Assembly: GCF_020329505.1 (NCBI RefSeq)
Contig: NZ_JAGKJJ010000016.1
Coordinates: 1 to 64,000, forward strand
Reading direction: 5' to 3'
DNA from: Bradyrhizobium semiaridum
Lineage (GTDB): Bacteria; Pseudomonadota; Alphaproteobacteria; Rhizobiales; Xanthobacteraceae
DNA length: 64,000 nucleotides
Made by a program: the position numbers and the translations under genes. The notes under the pieces were generated by a model. That model saw only the letters and a program-made list of their open reading frames with translations, was not told the DNA's origin and ran no database searches. Below, in pieces: positions 9,398-17,069 of the stretch. The first letter of the stretch is position 1. Each line of letters opens with the position of its first letter.

Positions 9398-12190
9398 ATG
9401 GACAGCATCGTAGCCGAGGACCGCCCCGAAGCGGATCATCGTTTTGAGACCGCGCGGATCACCGCCGCGATCGATGTGCTCGCCGAAAAGCACGCGGGCC
9501 GCGAGGACCAGTTCCGCGCCGCGACGGCGCAGCTGCTGAAGGCCGAACTGGTCGCGGCACGCACCAGGGCGCAGGCGCTGCTGCTGAAGGACCGCCACGG
9601 CCGGCGCTGCGCCGAGCGGCTCTGCTTCGTGCAGGACGAGATCATCCGCATCCTCTACGCGGCCGCCACGAAGCACCTTTATCATTCGCCGATCCCCTCG
9701 GGCGCCGAGCGGATGGCCGTGGTCGCGACCGGCGGCTATGGCCGCGGGCTGATGGCGCCGGAATCCGATATCGATCTGCTGTTCATCCTGCCCTACAAGC
9801 AGACCGCGTGGGGCGAGCAGGTTGCCGAAGCGATCCTCTATTGCCTGTGGGACATGGGGCTGAAGGTCGGCCACGCCACCCGTTCGGTCGACGAATCGAT
9901 CCGCCAGGCGCGCGGCGACATGACGATCCGCACCGCGATCCTGGAGACGCGCTTTCTGACCGGCGACCAGCCGCTCTATGACGAGCTGGTCGAGCGCTTC
10001 GACAAGGAAGTGGTTCAAGGCACCGCATCGGAGTTCGTCACCGCAAAGCTCGCCGAGCGTGAGGAGCGGCACCGCCGCGCCGGCCAGTCACGCTACCTGG
10101 TCGAGCCGAACGTGAAGGACGGCAAGGGCGGGCTGCGTGACCTGCACACGCTGTTCTGGATCGCGAAATACGTCTACCGCGTGCGCGAGACCGACGAGCT
10201 GTTGGAGCGCGGCGTGTTCGACGCGCAGGAGTACCGCACCTTCCGCCGCTGCGCCGACTTCTTGTGGTCGGTGCGCTGCAATCTGCACTTCTTCGCCGGC
10301 CGCGCCGAGGAGCGGCTGTCGTTCGACATGCAGCGCGAGATCGCGGTGCGGCTCGGCTACACCTCGCATCCCGGCATGCAGGACGTCGAGCGCTTCATGA
10401 AGCACTACTTCCTGATCGCCAAGGACGTCGGCGACCTCACCGCGATCCTGTGCGCCAAGCTCGAGGAGGAGCAGAAGAAGCCGGCGCCGGTGCTGAGCCG
10501 CATGGTGGCGCGCTTCCGCCCCGCCACCAAGCGACGGCGGGTCCCGGAAAGCGACGACTTCATCGTCGACAACAACCGCATCAACCTCGCCGCGCCGGAT
10601 GTCTTCAAGCAGGACCCGGTCAATCTGATCCGGATCTTCCGGCTCGCGCAGAAGAACAACCTCGCCTTCCATCCCGATGCGATGCGCACGGTGACGCGCT
10701 CGCTGAAGCTGATCAACACCCCGCTTCGCGAGGACGAGGAAGCCAACCGCCTGTTCATGGAGATATTGACCTCCGACAACGCGGAAACGGTGCTGCGGCG
10801 GATGAACGAGACCGGCGTGCTCGGCCATTTCATCCGTGCCTTCGGCAAGATCGTGTCGATGATGCAGTTCAACATGTACCACCACTACACGGTGGACGAG
10901 CATCTGATCCGCTGCATCGGCTTCCTGCAGGATATCGAGCGCGGCGGCAACGAGGAGTTCACAGTCGCCAGCGACCTGTTCCGCAAGATCCGGCCCGAGC
11001 ACCGCGCGGTGCTGTATATCGCGACGCTGCTGCACGACGTCGCCAAGGGCCGGCCCGAGGATCATTCGATCGCCGGTGCCAAGGTGGCGCGGCGGCTGTG
11101 CCCGCGGCTCGGCTTCTCGGCCGCCGACACCGAGCTGGTGGCATGGCTGATCGAGGAGCATCTGACGATGTCGACGGTGGCGCAGTCGCGCGACCTGTCG
11201 GACCGCAAGACGATCGAGAACTTCGCCGCCGTGGTGCAGTCGGTGGAGCAGATGAAACTGCTGACGATCCTGACCACCGCGGACATCCGCGGCGTCGGCC
11301 CCGGCGTGTGGAACGGCTGGAAGGCGCAGCTGATACGCACGCTGTATTACGAAACCGAGCCGGTGCTGACCGGCGGCTTCTCGGAGGTCAATCGCGCTCA
11401 GCGCATCGCGGTGGCGCAGGCCGAATTCCGCGCCGCCTTCACCGAATGGCCGGAAGCCGAGCTCAACGCCTATATCGGCCGGCATTACCCGGCCTACTGG
11501 CTCAAGGTCGAGCTGCCACGAAAAATCCGCCAGGCGCGTTTCATCCGCGCCAGCGAGCAGGCCGGGCACAAGCTTGCCATCAATGTCGGATTCGACGAGT
11601 TGCGCAGTGTCACCGAGCTGACGATCCTGGCGACCGACCATCCCTGGCTGCTCTCGATCATTGCCGGCGCCTGTGCGTCGGCAGGCGCCAATATCGTCGA
11701 CGCCCAGATCTACACCACGACCGACGGCCGCGCGCTCGACACCATCTCGATCTCACGCGAATACGACCGCGACGAGGACGAAGGCCGCCGCGCGACACGG
11801 ATCGGCGAGATGATCGAGCAGGTGCTGGAGGGCAAGCTGCGACTGCCCGAGGCGGTGGCCAAGCGTGCCGTGCGCAGCAAGGCGCGGCCGTTCATCGTCG
11901 AGCCGGAGGTCACCATCAACAACGCCTGGTCCGACCGCTACACCGTGATCGAGGTGTCCGGCCTCGACCGGCCCGGCCTGCTCTACCAGCTCACCACCGC
12001 GATCTCCAAGCTCAACCTCAATATCGCCTCGGCGCATGTCGCAACATTCGGCGAACGCGCCCGCGACGTATTCTATGTCACCGACCTGCTCGGCGCGCAG
12101 ATCACCGCGCCGACCCGCCAGGCCGCGATCAAGAGCGCGCTGCTGCATCTGTTGTCGAGCGAGGACCAGGCCGCGAAGCCTGCGGCGTAG
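9398..12190 (+). CDS. glnD: Bifunctional PII uridylyltransferase / uridylyl-removing enzyme
   Basis: Nitrogen sensor that uridylylates PII proteins when glutamine is low and removes UMP when it is high. The 930-residue protein has the expected order: nucleotidyltransferase domain with GGYGRG (112-117) and the metal-binding pair in ESDIDLLF (Asp124, Asp126); GlnD helper region; HD domain with HDVAKGRPEDHS (His546, Asp547); and two C-terminal ACT domains, ELTILATDHPWLLSIIAGACA and VIEVSGLDRPGLLYQLTTAI, which bind glutamine in the family. All catalytic motifs are intact. The ATG at 9398 is preceded by GGATGGA and by a palindrome. It is divergent from ssuA. Confidence 0.97.
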   Translation: MDSIVAEDRPEADHRFETARITAAIDVLAEKHAGREDQFRAATAQLLKAELVAARTRAQALLLKDRHGRRCAERLCFVQDEIIRILYAAATKHLYHSPIPSGAERMAVVATGGYGRGLMAPESDIDLLFILPYKQTAWGEQVAEAILYCLWDMGLKVGHATRSVDESIRQARGDMTIRTAILETRFLTGDQPLYDELVERFDKEVVQGTASEFVTAKLAEREERHRRAGQSRYLVEPNVKDGKGGLRDLHTLFWIAKYVYRVRETDELLERGVFDAQEYRTFRRCADFLWSVRCNLHFFAGRAEERLSFDMQREIAVRLGYTSHPGMQDVERFMKHYFLIAKDVGDLTAILCAKLEEEQKKPAPVLSRMVARFRPATKRRRVPESDDFIVDNNRINLAAPDVFKQDPVNLIRIFRLAQKNNLAFHPDAMRTVTRSLKLINTPLREDEEANRLFMEILTSDNAETVLRRMNETGVLGHFIRAFGKIVSMMQFNMYHHYTVDEHLIRCIGFLQDIERGGNEEFTVASDLFRKIRPEHRAVLYIATLLHDVAKGRPEDHSIAGAKVARRLCPRLGFSAADTELVAWLIEEHLTMSTVAQSRDLSDRKTIENFAAVVQSVEQMKLLTILTTADIRGVGPGVWNGWKAQLIRTLYYETEPVLTGGFSEVNRAQRIAVAQAEFRAAFTEWPEAELNAYIGRHYPAYWLKVELPRKIRQARFIRASEQAGHKLAINVGFDELRSVTELTILATDHPWLLSIIAGACASAGANIVDAQIYTTTDGRALDTISISREYDRDEDEGRRATRIGEMIEQVLEGKLRLPEAVAKRAVRSKARPFIVEPEVTINNAWSDRYTVIEVSGLDRPGLLYQLTTAISKLNLNIASAHVATFGERARDVFYVTDLLGAQITAPTRQAAIKSALLHLLSSEDQAAKPAA

Positions 12191-12211
12191 GACCCGCCTT
12201 TCTCCACCAGT

Positions 12212-12246
12212 CATTCCGGGGCGCGCGAAGCGCGAGCCCCGGAATG
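12212..12246. terminator. Hairpin between convergent glnD and ogt
   Basis: CATTCCGGGGC pairs with GCCCCGGAATG around GCGCGAAGCGCGA, itself able to pair GCGC/GCGC. It lies between two genes that converge, so it is placed to end both transcripts, although there is no T-run. Confidence 0.6.
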
Positions 12247-12265
12247 GCGAATTGAGAGAGCAGAT

Positions 12266-12790
12266 TCAAACCTCGACGCCCTCATGGCGCAGCAGCCAGC
12301 GCTTGCGTTCCAGCCCGCCGCCATATTTCACCAGCGAGCCGTTGGCGCCGATCAGGCGATGACAGGGCACCACGACGCTGATCGGATTCGAGCCGTTGGC
12401 GTGGCCGACCGCGCGCATCGCGTTCGGCACGTTCAGCTTCGCCGCCAGCGCGCCGTAGCTCATGGTTGTGCCGGCCAGGATCTTCGGCAGCGCGTGCCAG
12501 ACCTTCTGCTGGAATGGCGTTCCGGCAACGCGCCATTCGATATCGTCGAGGCGATCGAGATCGCCCTTGAAGTAAGCGCCCAGCGCCTTCCGCAGCGCCG
12601 CCGGCGCGCGGCCGTCCCGCAATGTGACTTGACCATAGTGCAGCCGCAGCAGGTCGAGCATGCGGCCCTCATAGTCGTCCCAATCCAGCGCGCGCAGCAC
12701 GCCGTCATCATCGGTCACCAATAGCGCGGTGCCGATCGGCGTCGTCAGGCGGTCGAGGTTGAAGGTGCATGGTGTCTTGGAAACGGCCAT
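12266..12790 (-). CDS. ogt: Methylated-DNA--[protein]-cysteine S-methyltransferase
   Basis: A 174-residue suicide repair protein that takes alkyl groups from O6-alkylguanine. The acceptor motif PCHRLIG carries Cys133. The DNA-binding winged helix is seen in TPFQQKVWHALPKILAGTTMSYG and the Asn hinge in VGHANGSNP. Length fits Ogt rather than the larger Ada. The ATG at 12788-12790 (MAVSKTPCTF) gives the usual N-terminus; the frame continues 91 codons upstream into sequence belonging to a decayed gene on the other strand, so a longer start is unlikely. Confidence 0.93.
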   Translation of the reverse strand: MAVSKTPCTFNLDRLTTPIGTALLVTDDDGVLRALDWDDYEGRMLDLLRLHYGQVTLRDGRAPAALRKALGAYFKGDLDRLDDIEWRVAGTPFQQKVWHALPKILAGTTMSYGALAAKLNVPNAMRAVGHANGSNPISVVVPCHRLIGANGSLVKYGGGLERKRWLLRHEGVEV

Positions 12791-12881
12791 CGTCGTCACT
12801 CGGGAAGGGGATTCGCTCCGCATACATTCCATCGCCCGCATGATAGCGTCCACCCGAATTCCGGTAAGGGGGACCGCATCA

Positions 12882-13060
12882 TGCTCTTGCTCGCCAATGT
12901 CCTGGTCGCGATCGTGGCCGCGCTGCACATCTATTTCCCGGCGCTCGAGATGTTTCTGTGGACCAGGCCGCTCGGCCTGGAAAGCTTCCGCAACACGATC
13001 GAGTAGGCGACCGACCAGGCGGTGGCGACGTTGCGCGAACGCCGCATTGCCTTGCAATGG
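12882..13060 (+). pseudogene. Decayed DUF1304-family membrane protein
   Basis: From the ATG at 12882 the first 41 codons read as the start of a DUF1304 protein: a membrane helix, then LHIYFPALEMFLWTRPLG. A TAG follows at codon 42. Downstream, in another frame, ANAALPCNGTCLPS resembles the next conserved block of the family (LAANQGLYNGFLA). The remaining two-thirds of a roughly 120-residue protein is absent before the next gene starts at 13150. A stop, at least one frameshift and a 3' deletion make this a pseudogene. The family match is from memory of the consensus, not a search. Confidence 0.6.
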
Positions 13061-13149
13061 CACCTGCCTTCCTTCATCATTCCTGCAACGATGACATCCG
13101 CAGGCCGAAGGTGGCGGACAAGATCATCGGCAACATGGGAGGTCACGAC

Positions 13150-14370
13150 ATGAGAAGCGTGCAACTGCTCGCTGCGACTGCGCTTGCCATTACGTTGTCA
13201 GTCACATCAGCCGCCGCGCACAAGAAATACGACACCGGCGCCAGTGACACCGAGATCAAGATCGGCCAGACCGTGCCGTTCTCGGGCCCCGCGTCGGCCT
13301 ATGCCGGCATCGGCAAGACCCAAGCCGCCTATATCAGGATGATCAACGAGCAGGGCGGCATCAACGGCCGCAAGCTGAACCTGATCCAGTATGACGACGC
13401 CTATTCGCCGCCGAAGGCGGTCGAGCAGGTGCGCAAGCTGGTGGAAGGCGACGAAGTGCTGTTCACCTTCCAGATCATCGGCACGCCGTCAAATGCCGCC
13501 GTGCAGAAATATCTGAATGCCAAGAAGGTGCCGCAGCTGCTGGCCTCGACCGGCGCCTCGCGCTTCTCCGATCCGCAGAACGCGCCGTGGACGATTGCCT
13601 TCAACCCGAACTACCAGTCCGAAGGACGCATCTACGCCAAATACATCCTGGCCAATCACCCCAACGCCAAGATCGGCATCTTCTACCAGAACGACGATCT
13701 CGGCCGCGACTACATCACCGGCCTGAAGAGCGGACTCGGCGACAAGGCGGCGAGCATGATCGTCGCCGAGGTGTCCTACGAGCTGACCGACCCTACGGTC
13801 GATTCCCAGATCGTGAAGTTGAAGGCCGCAGGCGTCGACCTGGTCTATGACGCCTCGACGCCGAAATTCGCCGCGCAGGCGATCCGCAAGATCGCCGATC
13901 TCAACTGGAATCCGGTGCACATTCTCGACATCAATGCGAGCCCGGTGTCGGCCACGCTGAAGCCCGCCGGGCTCGACATCTCCAAGGGCATCATCTCGAC
14001 CAACTACGGCAAAGACCCCGCCGATCCGCAGTGGAAGGACGATCCGGGCGTGAAGGCGTATTTCGCCTTCATGGACAAGTATTATCCGGAGGGCGACAAG
14101 CTCAACACCGTCAATACCTACGGCTACTCGACGGCCGAGCTGCTGATCCAGGTGCTCAAGCAATGCGGCGACGACCTCACCCGCGAGAACCTGATGAAGC
14201 AGGTGACCAGCTTGAAGAAGTTCGTGCCGAGCCTCGCGCTGCCCGGCATGTCGATCACGACGGGCCCGAACGACTATCGCATCAACAAGCAGATGCAGAT
14301 GATGCGCTTCAATGGCGAGCGCTGGGAGCTGTTCGGTCCGATCATCGAGGATACGGGACCGGCGGGTTAG
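13150..14370 (+). CDS. Branched-chain-amino-acid-type ABC substrate-binding protein (paralog 1)
   Basis: A 406-residue periplasmic binding protein of the LivJ/peripla_BP_6 type with a Sec signal peptide (MRSVQLLAATALAITLSVTSAAA). The mature part begins KYDTGASDTEIKIGQTVPFSGPASAYAGIGK and has the two-lobed pattern, with IYAKYILANHPNAKIGIFYQNDDLGRDY in the middle. The ATG at 13150 has a GGGAGG site seven bases upstream; the longer frame to 12958 reads through the decayed DUF1304 gene and is rejected. Its tandem copy at 14760 is very similar throughout. No permease or ATPase gene accompanies either copy in this window, so the transporter partner must be elsewhere. Ligand unknown. Confidence 0.9.
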   Translation: MRSVQLLAATALAITLSVTSAAAHKKYDTGASDTEIKIGQTVPFSGPASAYAGIGKTQAAYIRMINEQGGINGRKLNLIQYDDAYSPPKAVEQVRKLVEGDEVLFTFQIIGTPSNAAVQKYLNAKKVPQLLASTGASRFSDPQNAPWTIAFNPNYQSEGRIYAKYILANHPNAKIGIFYQNDDLGRDYITGLKSGLGDKAASMIVAEVSYELTDPTVDSQIVKLKAAGVDLVYDASTPKFAAQAIRKIADLNWNPVHILDINASPVSATLKPAGLDISKGIISTNYGKDPADPQWKDDPGVKAYFAFMDKYYPEGDKLNTVNTYGYSTAELLIQVLKQCGDDLTRENLMKQVTSLKKFVPSLALPGMSITTGPNDYRINKQMQMMRFNGERWELFGPIIEDTGPAG

Positions 14371-14397
14371 CCGCGGTCGCGACGCGGTGAAGCTGCT

Positions 14398-14542
14398 TCC
14401 CCTCTCCCAGTTCCGGCGGGGAGAGGGTTGGGGTGAGGGGGCTCTATCCGCAAAGGCGGCAGCAGACGATCCGCGGAGACTCCCCCTCACCCGCATCGCA
14501 TCTTCGATGCAAGGCGACCTCTCCCCGCAAGCGGGGCGAGGT
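14398..14542. repeat. Dispersed repeat, family D, copy 1
   Basis: Contains CCCCTCTCCC, GGGGAGAGGGTTGGGGTGAGG and the inverted CCCCCTCACCCGCATCGC, then CTCCCCGCAAGCGGGG. A similar block in opposite orientation lies at 48.4 kb. It occupies the gap between the two tandem binding-protein genes; the rest of the 389-base gap (14543-14759) holds nothing I recognise except a short stretch, AGAAGATCATCGGC, also found upstream of paralog 1. Confidence 0.75.
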
Positions 14543-14759
14543 AAAGGAAGAGCTCGTCGCAACTTTCCCGCCCCGCTCCGCGCGCCTCTTTTGCATCGCC
14601 CCTTACTTTCGTTGACTGAAATCGCTCGCTTTTTGGCATTGCTCGTCTTGCGTCGCAGCAATGCTTCCTCCAGTATCCCGGCCCAGCGATGGCAACCCAC
14701 GGGCGTTTGGACCCGCGGAGAAGATCATCGGCCAACCAGTCACGTGAGGAAGCAGCATT

Positions 14760-15986
14760 ATGAAAAATCGGATTTTCCATCTGGTCACGGCAACGGCGCT
14801 GACGATCGTGCTGTCCGCGACATCGGCGCTGGCGCAGAAGAAGTACGATCCCGGCGCGAACGATACCGAGATCAAGATCGGCCAGACCGTGCCATTCTCC
14901 GGACCGGCCTCCGCCTATGCCTCGATCGGCAAGACCCAGGCGGCCTACTTCAAGATGATCAACGATCAGGGCGGCATCAATGGCCGCAAGATCAATCTGA
15001 TCCAGTATGACGACGCCTATTCGCCGCCGAAGGCGGTCGAGCAGGTGCGCAAGCTGGTCGAGAGCGACGAAGTGCTCTTGACCTTCCAGATCGTCGGCAC
15101 GCCGTCGAACGCCGCCGTGCAGAAGTATCTGAATTCCAAGAAGGTGCCGCAGCTGTTCGCTGCGACCGGCGCCTCCAAGTTCACCGATCCGAAGAACTTC
15201 CCCTGGACGCTCGGCTTCAACCCGAACTACTTCGTCGAGGGCCGCATCTACGGCCAGTACATCCTGAAGGAGCATCCGAACGCCAAGATCGGCGTGCTCT
15301 ATCAGAACGACGACCTCGGCAAGGACTATCTGAACGGCATCAAGGCCGGCCTCGGCGACAAGGCGGCGAAGATGATCGTGGCCGAAGCCTCCTACGAGGT
15401 GTCAGATCCGACCATCGATTCGCAGGTGATCAAGATCAAGGATGCCGGCGCCGATCTGTTCTTCTCGGCCTCGACTCCGAAGCAGGCCGCGCAGGCGATC
15501 AAGAAGATCGCCGAGCTCGGCTGGAAGCCGATCCATATCGTCGACATCAACGCCACCTCGGTCGGCGCCGTGCTGCAACCGGCGGGCCTGGAGAACTCCA
15601 AGGGCCTGATCAGCACCAACTACGGCAAGGATCCGGCCGATCCGCAGTGGAAGGACGATCCGGGCATGAAGCGCTATTTCGACTTCATGGCCAAGTACTA
15701 TCCGGACGGCGACAAGAACTCGAACTTCAACACCTACGGCTACTCGACCGCGCAGCTGATGGCGCATGTGCTGAAGCAGTGCGGCGACGACCTGACGCGT
15801 GAGAACGTGCTGAAGCAGGCCACCAACCTGAAGAACGTCGAGCTCGACATGGCGCTGCCCGGCATCAAGGGCAACACCGCGCCGAACGACTACCGCGTCA
15901 ACAAGCAGCTGCAGATGATGCGCTTCAACGGCGAGCGCTGGGAGCTGTTCGGCCCGATCCTCGAGGATGCCGGCCCGGCGGGCTAG
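14760..15986 (+). CDS. Branched-chain-amino-acid-type ABC substrate-binding protein (paralog 2)
   Basis: A 408-residue periplasmic binding protein with signal peptide MKNRIFHLVTATALTIVL...SALA and mature start QKKYDPGANDTEIK. It is colinear with paralog 1 over the whole length, with long identical runs such as TEIKIGQTVPFSGPASAYA and the same C-terminal MMRFNGERWELFGPI, so it arose by tandem duplication. Differences cluster in the signal peptide and on scattered surface positions (for example QLLASTGASRF versus QLFAATGASKF). The ATG at 14760 follows GTGAGGAAGC. Lack of adjacent transporter subunits and distinct upstream DNA suggest separate expression of two receptors for one distant transporter. 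Confidence 0.9.
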   Translation: MKNRIFHLVTATALTIVLSATSALAQKKYDPGANDTEIKIGQTVPFSGPASAYASIGKTQAAYFKMINDQGGINGRKINLIQYDDAYSPPKAVEQVRKLVESDEVLLTFQIVGTPSNAAVQKYLNSKKVPQLFAATGASKFTDPKNFPWTLGFNPNYFVEGRIYGQYILKEHPNAKIGVLYQNDDLGKDYLNGIKAGLGDKAAKMIVAEASYEVSDPTIDSQVIKIKDAGADLFFSASTPKQAAQAIKKIAELGWKPIHIVDINATSVGAVLQPAGLENSKGLISTNYGKDPADPQWKDDPGMKRYFDFMAKYYPDGDKNSNFNTYGYSTAQLMAHVLKQCGDDLTRENVLKQATNLKNVELDMALPGIKGNTAPNDYRVNKQLQMMRFNGERWELFGPILEDAGPAG

Positions 15987-16090
15987 TCATTGTCTTCAAC
16001 GTCTGAAATGCGATCGGCGGCCTTCGGGCCGCTGATTTGTTTTTGCCGTTCGCGCGGCCACTCCCTTACCGTCAGGAAATGTGAATATAC

Positions 16091-16212
16091 CGTCGTCCTG
16101 GCGAAAGCCAGGACCCATTACCCCAACCGCATGTTGTTGTGCGACGCCGGGCCACTAACCCGCTCTCAATCCAATTCGGTGGTTATGGGTCCTGGCCTTC
16201 GCCAGGAGGACG
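16091..16212. repeat. Dispersed palindromic repeat, family B, copy 3
   Basis: CGTCGTCCTGGCGAAAGCC and the inverted GGGTCCTGGCCTTCGCCAGG flank about 80 bases. The right half (ATGGGTCCTGGCCTTCGCC) closely matches the copy at 40.3 kb. Confidence 0.85.
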
Positions 16213-16508
16213 GCGTGGTGGCTGCTTCTTCAGCGGCCCTCGAAGGGTCGACGGCCCCGCTGGTGGCCGTGCATCCTTCGAGGCTGGCCGAAGAGGCTCG
16301 CGCTTCGAGCGACAAAGGCGAAGCCTTTGCGCGGGGATGACGGGTTGGTTTGCTCAACTTGCTCGGTGTCATCGCCCGGTCCATGTGCGCAATTGCGCAC
16401 AGGCCGGGCGATGACAGCGGTAGGAGAGGACAAAGCTTCACACCCTCTCAGAATGACGGGGATAGTGCGCGGCCGCGCATGACGACAGTCAGCCAACGGC
16501 TGACATCA
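16213..16508. repeat. Gene-free stretch with a large compound palindrome
   Basis: No gene is supported in the 522 bases between paralog 2 and the DUF1330 gene. After the family B copy comes sequence with CCTTCGAGG/CCTCGAAGG-like pairs, then a striking compound palindrome at 16367-16416: outer arms TGTCATCGCCCGG and CCGGGCGATGACA enclose the perfect 16-base palindrome GTGCGCAATTGCGCAC. The remainder, to 16508, holds nothing recognisable. Confidence 0.7.
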
Positions 16509-16934
16509 TCACTTCGGAATCTCCCCGAACGTCTTGCCCACTGGCAGCACCGCGTGCCGGATCAACCGCGAATCCTCGACCGCGGCCTGGCGATGCTTCA
16601 CCGCCTCGCGGTACACCGGATCGCGGATCATCTCGACGAAGGCGGCGACGCTTGGATATTCGGCGATGAAGCAATGGTCCCAGCGTTCCTCCTGCGGGCC
16701 GATCAGCATCAGCTCGAAGCGGCCCTGCCAGACGATGCGGCCGCCGAGCCGCTCGAACACCGGGCCGCTCTCGCGGCCGTAGGACGCATAGGCCTCCGCG
16801 CCGCTGATCTTGCGGCCGTCGGGATAGGCGGCCCATTCGCGCAGACGCACGAGATTGAGCATGTGGATCGGGCCCGGCCGATCGCTCTCGCGGAACTGTG
16901 CGAAGATTTCCTTGGTCGGATCGATATGGCCCAT
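16509..16934 (-). CDS. DUF1330-family protein
   Basis: A 141-residue protein whose second half has the DUF1330 (dimeric alpha/beta barrel) pattern: GRESGPVFERLGGRIVWQGRFELMLIG and IAEYPSVAAFVEMIRDPVYREAVKHR. No function is established for the family. The start chosen is the ATG at 16932-16934 (MGHIDPTKE), preceded by AAGGGAGC; a start 13 codons upstream is possible but lacks such a site. It is divergent from the PBP1A gene. The N-terminal half (DRPGPIHMLNLVRLREWAAYPDG) is typical too, so the gene appears complete. Confidence 0.85.
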   Translation of the reverse strand: MGHIDPTKEIFAQFRESDRPGPIHMLNLVRLREWAAYPDGRKISGAEAYASYGRESGPVFERLGGRIVWQGRFELMLIGPQEERWDHCFIAEYPSVAAFVEMIRDPVYREAVKHRQAAVEDSRLIRHAVLPVGKTFGEIPK

Positions 16935-17069
16935 ATGCGGTGCTCCCTTGTCTGTTCCACCGATATGTAGCACGCAGCGCCCAACCTCCTAATCCCCCGT
17001 TAAGCTTTGCGTAACCGCCCCTTAAACCGGGAACGCTAGCGTGCCGCGAGAATCGTGTGAGCGTTGCGG

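Noticed and set aside
10264..12255. 663-codon frame overlapping glnD in another frame
   Set aside because: Arg/Ala-rich shadow composition with no motif; the GlnD frame is complete with all domains.
14398..14542. Possible CRISPR-like array because of repeated C/G blocks
   Set aside because: Blocks are inverted, not regularly spaced direct repeats, and no cas gene is present anywhere in the window.
16350..16970. 206-codon plus-strand frame over the compound palindrome and DUF1330 gene
   Set aside because: It is antisense to DUF1330 and runs through a palindrome, so it is a shadow.
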